Position numbers and translations under genes: made by a program
Source: Corallococcus praedator
GTDB taxonomy: Bacteria; Myxococcota; Myxococcia; Myxococcales; Myxococcaceae
Assembly: GCF_003612125.1 (NCBI RefSeq)
Contig: NZ_RAWI01000012.1
Location: 1-57,784, forward strand
Direction of reading: 5' to 3'
DNA length: 57,784 bases
Notes under the pieces: model-generated
Databases searched by the model: none
Seen by the model: the letters and a program-made list of their open reading frames with translations, nothing else
What the model was told of the DNA's origin: nothing
Shown here: positions 47,801-54,642 of the stretch, piece by piece
Layout: each line of letters opens with the position of its first letter
Numbering within the stretch: the stretch's first letter is position 1

Positions 47801-48028
47801 CTCCGAAGCACTGGACAGGGCCTCGGCGCCCGCTCCCGCCACCAGGACCCACCGACAGTCCGCACAGCTTTCCAGGTGTGCCAGGACGGAGCCCCGAGTC
47901 TCTTCGGAGAGCAGCCCGGCAAGAAAATCCGTCAGCGTCGCTTCCTGGGGACATGACGGCATGCGTGAGGACTCTGCGCCGCGTTCCGGTTCGCCGGACA
48001 TGGCGGATGCGGGTATTCGTTCGCTCAT
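44852..48028 (-). CDS. Membrane Ser/Thr protein kinase paralogue (kinase 2)
   Basis: This 1058-residue protein is collinear with kinase 1. It has the zinc motif at identical positions (C26, H51, C55, C58), a complete kinase domain (LGSGAMGVVYAADD, VALKML, HRDFKPAN, DFG, APE), a single membrane helix and a TPR-rich C-terminal part. Identity is very high through the kinase and membrane segments, even at the DNA level, and falls in the repeat region, suggesting different ligands or partners. No sigma gene follows; only an IS5 remnant does. The upstream DNA is a copy of the module before kinase 1. It arose by tandem duplication. Confidence 0.92.
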   Translation of the reverse strand: MSERIPASAMSGEPERGAESSRMPSCPQEATLTDFLAGLLSEETRGSVLAHLESCADCRWVLVAGAGAEALSSASEVVAKEPLPLLLVPGARVSRYVVRERLGSGAMGVVYAADDLELGRRVALKMLRPEGRQREELRQRLLREAQALARLSHPNVVTLYDVGTHGDGVFLAMELVEGTTLAEWMKQPRPWKDVLRVFLEAGKGLAAAHAAGLVHRDFKPANTLLGKHGRVFVTDFGIAGPLHQEEGAPLQEHDKAPVASMRHLTRTGQLLGTPAYMAPELIRGQRADARSDAFSFCVALHEALFGARPFQGETLKDLAQAARQGSISPPKYEVKIPAHVQRALLRGLRSSPEERFPSMESLLAALTPRPIRWLARMMATATVAGVLGTLAAYGATHQEGSHCEQEVEKLAAAWSPARRERIRAAFLSTGASYAAPAWEQLASVLDTHATQWRTLRTEACLAAGSDTGDKAWQTAACLDARLWQLAAVTEVLEKADAETVKNAHQLTASLEGLTGCRDTPGLSSRPQPPEILRPRVDEVRRKLAQAQADLAARRLHQGLGVTEALIQELRGLDYRPLEAEVLVVHGELHQLLERGKEAETFLYQALWAAEAGRDDESAARALLLLVSEVADAHPRRNEEVEKLIRHAQAAVERLGRGRFPDITADLYLRVGSARMIQLKDAQAEADIIQGLNFVRKNQGPEGLRIATLLHRLGWIRLNQGRLAEAMELHRQALEQRKRLLGSDHPLLVRSYDSLASTYMSLGRRADAIDAWHRALAIIDAADTPETPELARMLQHLAIPLRFDDQWEEALSMLERSRVIFESALGPDNLNIVMVLREQAAISLEAGRNDEALRLSTQAVEHAQRAFGPATSYAAWPLKVRARVHLRAGRHVAARRDLQEALSRLERELGPKNGGTAAILIPLAELALVTQAPKEALAYCERARNLLGEVQASQSVDVASALACAGEAHLALGGASKAVPMLERARNLQRQQPDAMFPEKAAKTSFLLARALVDTHTSPDRARALTLAEEARAGMESAGARGKPELQKILAWQRRMGQR

Positions 48029-48150
48029 GAGGCCCCCTCAGGAAAATCTTGGGATGCAGGTTAGGCTACTCCCTCTTTCATCACGGGTGCATGGGCAGTC
48101 ATGCGTTGACTCGCATTCGGAGCGGAGGTGTACCCCACTGCTTTCTTGAC
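48029..48150 (-). repeat. Repeated upstream module before kinase 2
   Basis: This is the second copy of the kinase leader module. It contains ATGCG-TTGACT-CGCAT, a 5-bp inverted repeat, and CTCCCTCTTTC, also present at 49317-49330. Copy order and spacing match the kinase 1 leader. Confidence 0.65.
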
Positions 48151-48275
48151 TCCCAAGATTCGCACTCGATGTTCCGTGAGTCCTGGGTGGGCGAATTCCT
48201 GCCTTGTTGCCGCACGGTTCACCGTGTCCTGCGAAAGACAATCAAAACCGTGGCCCGGGCCTCCCCCTCGTCGGG

Positions 48276-48431
48276 GTGGCGCCTCGAACCATTCAACGCT
48301 GGAGGAAGCCAGCCACCGCGCAGGACGGGCGGTGCGGTCCACGCACTCGACCCGCCAACCGCCTGTCCGAGGTGGAGAAGCGCGTAACCGTCCGGCCAAC
48401 GACGTGCTGCGGGCGGTTGCCGACGCAGTGA
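48276..48431 (+). mobile_element. IS3-family transposase remnant, N-terminal part
   Basis: The plus strand encodes VAPRTIQRWRKPATAQDGR and CGPRTRPANRLSEVEK, the helix-turn-helix-linked start of IS3-type OrfB proteins. The frame ends at 48431. It probably belongs to the same dead element as 48700-48983. Confidence 0.6.
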
Positions 48432-48452
48432 GGGCGGCGGACGCTAGCGAGC

Positions 48453-48697
48453 ATGTCGAAGCAGGTGGAGAAGCCGGATTGGGTGCGGGTCGCGGATGAG
48501 TTCGAGGCCAGCGGCCAGACGCAGCAGGAGTTCGCGCTTCAGCGAGGCGTGAGACTGAGCACGTTGCAGTCGTGGGTGTACCGGAGTCGGCGGGCCAAGG
48601 CGGCGCGAGGTAAGCCCGTGCGCCTGTTGGCAGTGCAAGTTGCGAGGGCGCCCGCCGCGGAGGAGCCGGTGTTGGAGGTGGTGAGCGCAAGCGGAGC
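48453..48697 (+). mobile_element. IS66-type TnpA remnant
   Basis: This starts with an ATG and encodes MSKQVEKPDWVRVADEFEAS then GQTQQEFALQRGVRLSTLQS and VYRSRRAKAARGKP, typical of the small TnpA protein of IS66 elements. It is cut near codon 82, and the frame runs directly into IS3 sequence, giving a chimeric 176-codon frame. TnpB and TnpC are absent. Confidence 0.65.
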
Positions 48698-48699
48698 GG

Positions 48700-48983
48700 G
48701 TGCGCTTCGCGGTAGAGTGGCTGTCCGACAACGGCCCCGTCTACACCGCCAGGGACACCCGCGACTTCGGTCTCAGCCTCGGCCTGCGAGTGTGCACCAC
48801 GCCCTCCTACTCGCCCCAGCGCAATGGCATGGCCGAGTCCTTTACCTCAACGAACTGCCCTCGGCCGCTCACGTCCTCGCCCAGTTGCCCTCCTGGTTCG
48901 GCGACTACAACCGCTGCCACCCGCATCGCGGGCTGAAGATGAAGTCACCCCGCGAGTTCCGTACTGCTAACTCTCAACCCTGA
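48700..48983 (+). mobile_element. IS3-family transposase remnant, C-terminal part
   Basis: One frame gives VEWLSDNGPVYTARDTRDF, TTPSYSPQRNGMAESF; after an indel another frame gives LNELPSAAHVLAQLPSWF and NRCHPHRGLKMKSPREF. Together they are the integrase core end of an IS3-type OrfB. It is inactive because of the frameshift and missing parts. Confidence 0.72.
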
Positions 48984-49012
48984 GCTGTCCGATTTGACGG
49001 GGGCAGCTCCAG

Positions 49013-49112
49013 AGCTCGCACCCTGCTGAAGCAGGACCCGCTCGTACTGGAGGGCCTCATGGGACTGGTCAGCAGCCGACTGGACATCAGCCTCCTGGGA
49101 TTGCTGGACTGA
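49013..49112 (+). pseudogene. Remnant of a second sigma-like gene (C-terminal tail)
   Basis: The plus strand reads LLKQDPLVLEGLMGLVSSRL then DISLLGLLD and a stop. This matches the last 27 residues of the sigma-like protein at 40111-41004. Everything upstream is replaced by IS DNA. It has the same orientation relative to the gene at 49477 as the intact sigma gene has to the coiled-coil gene. Confidence 0.7.
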
Positions 49113-49164
49113 AGTCCTTGACGCCCAGCGTCCATCGGGTGCCCGCCAGTCGGCATTCCTGACG

Positions 49165-49285
49165 TGCCGACTTCCTGCCTCCATTCCAGGGCGACGACGT
49201 CGCCATCGGTGCCTACGTCGTAGAGCATGACGGTCTTGGGGTAAGAGCGCTGAGCCAGCGTCTCCACTGGATCAGCCAGCGTCGT
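49165..49285 (-). pseudogene. Remnant of a third Ser/Thr kinase gene
   Basis: The minus strand reads ETLAQRSYPKTVMLYDVGTD then GDVVALEW, matching ALARLSHPNVVTLYDVGTHG of the two intact kinases. The sequence is interrupted on both sides. It is preceded on the minus strand by a copy of the kinase leader module (49286-49412). Confidence 0.65.
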
Positions 49286-49412
49286 CTCCCGAGATTTTTT
49301 GGGACGTCGGTTGGACTCCTCCCTCTTTCTCCTCGATTGCAGGGGCAGACACGCATCGACTCGCGCAGGACGTACCCCACCTCGGGCCTGTCTTATGCCC
49401 GCCCCCTCAATC
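49286..49412 (+). repeat. Repeated upstream module, copy before the 49477 gene
   Basis: This contains TCCCGAGATTTTTTGGGACG (49287-49306) and CCTCTTTCTCCTCGATTG as in copy 1. Read on the minus strand it aligns with the kinase leaders (GCGAGTC, CTGCCC, GAAAGAGGGAG, AACC, TCCCAA in order). GATTG-AGGGG (49335-49345) and CCCCCT-CAATC (49402-49412) can pair, with CGGGC/GCCCG inside, giving a longer hairpin than copy 1. Confidence 0.6.
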
Positions 49413-49476
49413 ACATGCATGGCGTCTGTTTCAATGCTGACAAGGGGCTCCCCCCCACGTCAAGAGGAGATATCCC

Positions 49477-51063
49477 ATGGGTGCAGTGAAGGCGGTTGGA
49501 AGCTCCGGAGCGGCAAAAGTAGACCCTACCGAAGCAAAGCGCCGCGCAGAGGCGGCCCAGCAGGAGGCAGCGCGGCTCGCGGCCGAGGCCAAGCGCAAGG
49601 CGGCGGCTCGGGACAACATGCCGCAGACCAAGCGCGCCGCGGAGGCCCGGGACGCCTACGCGGACGCACCGAAGAAGTCGCCGGTCGAGCTCAACCCGGG
49701 CGCCAGGAACACCGTCACGGCCCGCGGCGCCGTGCAGGGCAGCGGAGCCCCGTCCTCGCTCGGTGGCGCCCAGGCGAAGCAGAAGCAGACCCAGGACCTG
49801 GCGAAGCAGGGCCGGCTCGGCGAGGCCCTGGACGTGGCCCTCAACTCCGAGGGCGACAGCGTGAAGCTCAAGCTGAGCGCCAACGGCAAGGTCAAGGCGG
49901 GCCCCGTGAAGGTCGGTGGCGAGCTTGGCAGTGAGGTCGAGGTGAAGCGGGGGCCCAACGGTACCTACGAAGTCACCGCTCTCGACGAGGGGAAGCTCAC
50001 CGCCGCGCCGAGCACGAAGGTCCCCATCGTGGATGGCTCCGCGGAACTCGGGGCCGGCGTCTCGCCGAAGTACGAGTTCAAGTCCAAGGAGGACGCCCTG
50101 CGCGGACTGGGCATCATCGCGACCGCCAGCAACGAGCCCGCGCTGCGCGCCAAGGTCGGCGACAAGGTCTCCGGCTTCCTGGCGGGCGCCGCCAAGGCGG
50201 TGGGCGCTGACGGCCTCGGCAAGTTCTTCGACAAGGCGGGTGACGCCAACCGGAAGCTGGACTCGTACGTCACGGACGAGCAGAAGTTCCTCGGCGACCA
50301 CCTGAAGGGCTTCTCGGTGAAGGGCACCCTGGCCGGGAAGCTCGCGGGGGAACTGCCGCTGCCCAACGTCCCGCTCGAGCTCGAGTTGAAGGGACAGCTC
50401 GAGGCGAAGGTCGACATCGTGTTCGGCAAGAACGGCCAGAAGCCCACCATCACCGTGGAGCAGTCCGGGCAGTTCGAGGAGAAGGGCCTCGTCGGCAGCG
50501 GCACCGTCTTCACGAAGGAAGGCGAGGGCAAGGGCTCCATCAAGCTCGCCCTGCAGAGCAAGTTCGAGGTCGAAGGGAAGCTGGACCTGGAGGCGGCGCT
50601 GCAGGGCCGCCCCTCCAAGTTCAAGGGCACCCTCGTGGACTCCACGCTCTCCGCCGAGGTGGGCGTCTCCAGCAAGAGCCGCGTGGGCCTGGCCACGCCG
50701 GGAGGCACGCAGACGGAGGCCAGCCTCAAGGGCGACACCGGCCTGGCCGGCAAGCTGAAGCTCACGGCGAAGACGGCGGACGTCACCGCCGCGCTGGGGG
50801 AGGACCACAAGGCGTTCGAGGCCCTGGCCAAGGGTGACTTCGGGTCGCTGGCGAAGAACCTGGTGGCGAAGGTGCCCGTCACCGTGGAGGGCGAGCTCGC
50901 GGCGACGGCCGGCTTCACCGGGGAGCTGTCGCTGGACGCGGGGCTCGCCAGCGGCGGTGTCTCCATTGAGGGCTCCCTGAGCGACGTGTTCCTCAAGGAG
51001 AAGCAGGACCTGAAGCGGGGCGGCGAGCTCCCCGCCTGGCTCCAGAAGCAGCTCCACGCCTGA
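49477..51063 (+). CDS. Beta-rich protein of unknown function with the shared N-terminal module
   Basis: This is a 528-residue protein without a signal peptide. Residues 1-60 (MGAVKAVGSSGAAKVDP, then EAKRRAEAAQQEAARLAAEA) match the start of the coiled-coil protein at 39117. Residues about 115-520 alternate short Lys/Gly-rich strands (KVGGELGSEVEVKRG, GTLAGKLAGELPLPN, VTVEGELAATAGFTGELS), suggesting an elongated beta structure. Cysteine appears to be absent. AGAGGAGA precedes the ATG, like its relative. No known family was recognised. Location next to degraded kinase and sigma copies suggests it was once part of a second kinase-sigma locus. It may be an exported structural or effector protein. 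Confidence 0.7.
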   Translation: MGAVKAVGSSGAAKVDPTEAKRRAEAAQQEAARLAAEAKRKAAARDNMPQTKRAAEARDAYADAPKKSPVELNPGARNTVTARGAVQGSGAPSSLGGAQAKQKQTQDLAKQGRLGEALDVALNSEGDSVKLKLSANGKVKAGPVKVGGELGSEVEVKRGPNGTYEVTALDEGKLTAAPSTKVPIVDGSAELGAGVSPKYEFKSKEDALRGLGIIATASNEPALRAKVGDKVSGFLAGAAKAVGADGLGKFFDKAGDANRKLDSYVTDEQKFLGDHLKGFSVKGTLAGKLAGELPLPNVPLELELKGQLEAKVDIVFGKNGQKPTITVEQSGQFEEKGLVGSGTVFTKEGEGKGSIKLALQSKFEVEGKLDLEAALQGRPSKFKGTLVDSTLSAEVGVSSKSRVGLATPGGTQTEASLKGDTGLAGKLKLTAKTADVTAALGEDHKAFEALAKGDFGSLAKNLVAKVPVTVEGELAATAGFTGELSLDAGLASGGVSIEGSLSDVFLKEKQDLKRGGELPAWLQKQLHA

Positions 51064-51360
51064 GCATCCGTCCCCGCAACGTCAACCCCTTGTGCCTGCC
51101 CAAAATTCGCTCGCTGCGTCATGAGCGCGTTGAGGTGAGCAAGCGAGGCGCGCGTGGGCCGGCGAGTTCCTGTAACAGTGAAAGTGGGGTCGGAATCATC
51201 GTGACACCACATGTCGACTCTCCGGTAACTCATCCGCGCGCGCCCCTCCGCCGCACACCGCCCCGAAGAAGAAGCAACCCATGCACTGCAGGAAGACATG
51301 GCCCACCAGGACCTCTATCCTGTACCGCACCGGATTGATGAGACACCAGGTTGGTCGTAA

Positions 51361-52590
51361 TCAGGCCGCGTGCTTGTGCATCAGTTCCCGCCGGGCCTGA
51401 CTCGGCGAAAGGAAATGGTGACGCTCCAGCAACCAGTGCTCGTTGTACCGGTGAGCCCACTCCAGCAGGGCCAGCCGGAACTCCTCCACGGTTGCGAAGG
51501 TGCGCACCCAGAGCAGCTGCTCCTTGAGGGTGCGGATGAAGCGCTCGGCACAGCCATTGCCCTCGGGACTGCGGACGAAGGACGGGCTGGACTCGGCGCC
51601 CAGGAAGCTCAGCTCGTTCTGGAAGGCATCGGAGGTGTACTGGCTGCCGTTGTCATTGCGGATGGACAGCCCCGCCGCCACGCCTCGGCCGTACGCACCG
51701 AAGCGGGCTTTGACGCCCTGGCGAATGGGCTCGAGGGCCTCGAAGCGGGCGCCCGCGTCCTGGCGGCCTTCCACAGCCCGTTCGACTTTCCTCACCTCGC
51801 GCACCCGCTTCTTCAATTCCTTCTTCGCATGCCGGTCGACCTCGTACAGGGGACGGGCCGCCTCACGCAGGTAGTGGAAGTGGCACAGTTGGTGGGGCAC
51901 CTGGGGCAGTGCGTGGGCCAGGGCGTTGCGGATGCTCCGCTGCCCATCGGACACCACGCCGACAATGGGCACCCGCCCCAGCGCGCGCCGCACCTCCTCC
52001 AGAAGCGGTACCAGGTTCTGCTCGCTCCCGGACAGCAGCGGACGGGCCAGCAGCACCTGGCCCGAGAGGCATTCGCGCACCACCCAAAGCACCTCGTGCC
52101 CTACGTCCGGGGCAAGCCCATCAATGGCAAGCACGGCCCGCCCTTGCTGTTTGAGCGCCGCCTGCAGCCGCCCGGAGTCGAGCAGCTGGAGGCTGACGAA
52201 CTCGTCGTAACGGTCGAGCAGGTTGGTGCAGGTGCGCTCGGAAATGGCGACGCCCCTGGCACGCAACAGGGCGTGGATTTCCGGCACGCTGCGGTGCTCC
52301 TGGTAGCGCTGCGCACCGATGAAGGCCAGCACGTCCAGGCCGAACTCGTGCTCGGGCAGCGCCCAGCGGCCCTCCTCCTCGGCCCTCAGCGGCACGCCCT
52401 TGAGCAGGCATCCCTCCTGGTGGCACACCCGGACTTGCACTGACAATCCGACGCACCCCGTGAGCGTTGTCACGCACCGCCGCGAGCGCCAGTCCGCCCG
52501 CGTCCTCGTGCCGCACGCCTCGCAGCCCCTGCGCTCGCTGTCGAGCCTCACCTCACGGGTGGCTACAGGGCGAGCCGTCGTCCGAGCCAT
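51361..52590 (-). mobile_element. Chimeric transposase: MULE/ISL3-like N-terminal part fused to IS3 OrfB C-terminal part
   Basis: This is a 409-codon frame. Residues about 1-270 are a DDE transposase with a cysteine start (RGCEACGTRT), LAIDGLAPDVGHEVLW, GVVSDGQRSIRNAL and HQLCHFHYLREA, resembling MULE/ISL3-type enzymes; the exact IS family is uncertain. From about residue 275 it becomes an IS3 OrfB tail: FEALEPIRQGVKARFG, RNDNGSQYTSDAFQNEL, SPEGNGCAERFIRTLKEQL. One element evidently inserted into the other, and deletion joined them in frame. AGGAGG lies nine nt before the ATG, so a fusion protein might be made, but neither catalytic core is complete. Confidence 0.75.
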
Positions 52591-53123
52591 GGTGTTGTGC
52601 CTCCTCTCAGAGGGACAACACCGGCGGGCACAGGCCATATTTGCTGGCGTAGTATTTTTTCGAGCACCAGCAGCGCCGCCGTCTCCGCCAGCGCCCCCTC
52701 CTTGCGGTGCAACTCCCGCTCCAGCTCCTTCACTCGCTTCTCGGCCGCCGCCAGCCGCCTGCGCTCCTTGGCCGGCAGGGCTTCCGTGGCTGCACCCGCG
52801 AGGGCCTGCTGCCACTCCTTCAGCTTCTCCTCGTGCAGCCCCTCACGGCGCAGCAGCGCCCCCAACTCCCCACCTGCGAGGCCCTGGGCCGCCACCAGTA
52901 CGCGCAGCTTCTCCTCGGGCGTCCACTTCTTCGATCCAGACGGCGCAGCGGGTTTCTCCTCGGGCGGGGGCGTCATCGCCGCCAACTTATTCGCCTCCTG
53001 CAACCACTGCGACAACGTCGGCTGCGACACGCCCACCTGGCGGGCCAACGCGGCGGCACTCACCGCGCCCGGGCCCACCATCCGCTTCACCATCTCTGAC
53101 TTGAATCCGTCCGTGTACGGCAC
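52563..53123 (-). mobile_element. IS3-family OrfA, 3' end interrupted
   Basis: The GTG start at 53123 gives MPYTDGFKSEMVKRMVG, a helix-turn-helix (AAALARQVGVSQPTLSQWL) and the leucine-zipper-like end (LERELHRKEGALAETAALLV) of an IS3 OrfA. The normal frame stops matching at about 52660, where the inner transposon begins. The last 30 codons are foreign. Its OrfB tail is found at 51361-51770, so the host element spans about 51.36-53.18 kb. Confidence 0.78.
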
Positions 53124-53203
53124 TGCATCCTGCCTGCTCTCGCCCCCAGGGCGTGGTCATCCCGGCTGTTCAGCCGAGGCGACAACTTCCCTGACACAGG
53201 GGG

Positions 53204-53434
53204 CGGCTGGCCCTGGGGCTTCGGGCCATTGCCGAGAGCAGCCGCCTCCAGCCCGAGCGCGAGGAGGTGGAGGTGCTGTTCGACAGCCTCGCGGAGCGTA
53301 TGGGGATGGGCCGTGCGGCGCTGGGACGCCTGCTCCAATCCGACAAGACCCTGGGCCGGAAGTTCGACACCCTGGCGATGCACATGGCGGTCGTCAGCCA
53401 TGTCCTGTCGGAGGCCACCGTCGCGCAGGAGTGA
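53204..53434 (+). pseudogene. 3' remnant of a host gene cut by the IS3 insertion
   Basis: An open frame without a usable start, beginning just outside the IS3 end, encodes LGLRAIAESSRLQPEREEVE then LAERMGMGRAALGRLLQSDK and a natural-looking end. The codon pattern is that of a resident gene. It is probably the C-terminus of a helical regulatory protein. No family was recognised. Confidence 0.4.
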
Positions 53435-53628
53435 CGGTGGCGTCCGCGGTGCGCGTCCCGTGTATCGGGCGCTCGGAGTCGCGGCGTGCCCCCGCCCGCT
53501 ACCGCCAAGCTCGGGCAGATGCCCTGAAAGGTCCAGATCCGGTGAATCGACCCGGGTCCCCTTGCTCGGGGGTGTGAATCCCCCGGACTCCCGGGCAGCA
53601 TCCCTCCACACCGGGAGGGCAGGGGACC

Positions 53629-54456
53629 ATGAACACCATCAGCAATGACAAGCAGGCGGTGAAGGTGAAGCTGGATCGCATCTCCGCGGCTCCGCCGAAG
53701 AAGGCGGACCGGGACGAGGCGAAGACGGAGTTCGACGCGCTGGGCGAGGAGCTGTTCGACCTCCAGGACCTGCTGTGGGGCGCGAAGATGAACTCCGTGC
53801 TCATCGTCCTGCAGGGGCGGGACACCGCCGGCAAGGACGGCACCATCAAGCACGTGGTGGGCAGCCTCAACCCGCGCGGCGTGAGCGTCACCTCCTTCGG
53901 CGTGCCCAGCACCGAGGAGCGCGAGCACGACTTCCTCTGGCGTGTCCACCGCGAGGCCCCGCGCAAGGGCGAGTTCTCCATCTTCAACCGCTCCCACTAC
54001 GAGGACGTGCTCGTGGCGCGGGTGAACTCGCTGGTGCCCAAGGCGCTGTGGAAGCTGCGCTACCAGCACATCCGCGACTTCGAATCCCTGCTCAACGAGC
54101 ACGGCACCATCATCCTCAAGTTCTTCCTCCACATCAGCCAGGAGGAACAGGAGCAGCGCCTGCTCGCGCGCGAAGCCGAGCCGCGCAAGGCGTGGAAGAT
54201 CAGCGCCGGGGACTGGGAGGACCGCAAGCACTGGGGCGACTACACGCGCGCGTATGAGGAGGTCTTCGCCCGGACGTCCACCGAGCAGGCGCCGTGGCAC
54301 CTGGTCCCCTCGGACGCCAAGTGGTACCGCAACCTCGTGGTGGCCCGCACGGTGGCGGAAGCCCTGCGTCCCTACCGCAAGCGCTGGCAGGAGCGCCTGG
54401 ACGAGGTCGGCGTGGAGAAGAAGGGCGAGCTCAAGGCGTGGCGCAAGAAGCGCTGA
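53629..54456 (+). CDS. Polyphosphate kinase 2 (PPK2) family protein
   Basis: This 275-residue enzyme has the PPK2 signatures: Walker A LQGRDTAGKDGT followed by NPRGVSVTSFGVPS, the Walker B/base region FNRSHYEDVLVARV, and the lid residues in REAEPRKAWKIS. PPK2 enzymes phosphorylate nucleoside mono- or diphosphates with polyphosphate. The length, with a single domain of about 270 residues, is that of one-domain PPK2 proteins; class and nucleotide preference cannot be fixed by eye. GGGAGG is upstream of the ATG. It is free-standing after the IS region. Confidence 0.93.
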   Translation: MNTISNDKQAVKVKLDRISAAPPKKADRDEAKTEFDALGEELFDLQDLLWGAKMNSVLIVLQGRDTAGKDGTIKHVVGSLNPRGVSVTSFGVPSTEEREHDFLWRVHREAPRKGEFSIFNRSHYEDVLVARVNSLVPKALWKLRYQHIRDFESLLNEHGTIILKFFLHISQEEQEQRLLAREAEPRKAWKISAGDWEDRKHWGDYTRAYEEVFARTSTEQAPWHLVPSDAKWYRNLVVARTVAEALRPYRKRWQERLDEVGVEKKGELKAWRKKR

Positions 54457-54505
54457 AGCACGAGCCCTTCACCGGCACCGGACACCGGCCCGGCGCGTCG
54501 GCCCT

Positions 54506-54525
54506 CCGCGTCATCGATGACGCGG
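54506..54525. promoter_or_regulatory. Perfect 20-bp palindrome between PPK2 and desaturase genes
   Basis: CCGCGTCATCGATGACGCGG is completely self-complementary. It lies 50 nt after the PPK2 stop and 118 nt before the desaturase start. As DNA it is a strong candidate operator for a dimeric regulator. As RNA it could not form a tight loop, so a terminator role is less likely. Confidence 0.45.
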
Positions 54526-54642
54526 GGACACGCCCTTGCGTCGTGCGGACCGCTGACCCGGCCATGACATGGCGATGCGACAACGATGGCCGTCATCCGC
54601 CCCGGTGTCTCGCCGGGCGGTCACCGTCGGAGTCTCCTCGCC

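Noticed and set aside
49411-51057. 548-codon minus-strand frame opposite the N-module gene
   Set aside because: Leu/Arg/Glu/Val shadow. The plus-strand gene has a ribosome site and a paralogous N-terminus that supports it.
51064-51360. Gap between the N-module gene and the transposase
   Set aside because: No supported gene, hairpin or repeat found in these 297 nt; short open frames lack ribosome sites and domains.
51330-53200. Terminal inverted repeats of the IS3 element
   Set aside because: Sequences near 51335 and 53190 show only weak similarity by eye, so no ends were annotated.
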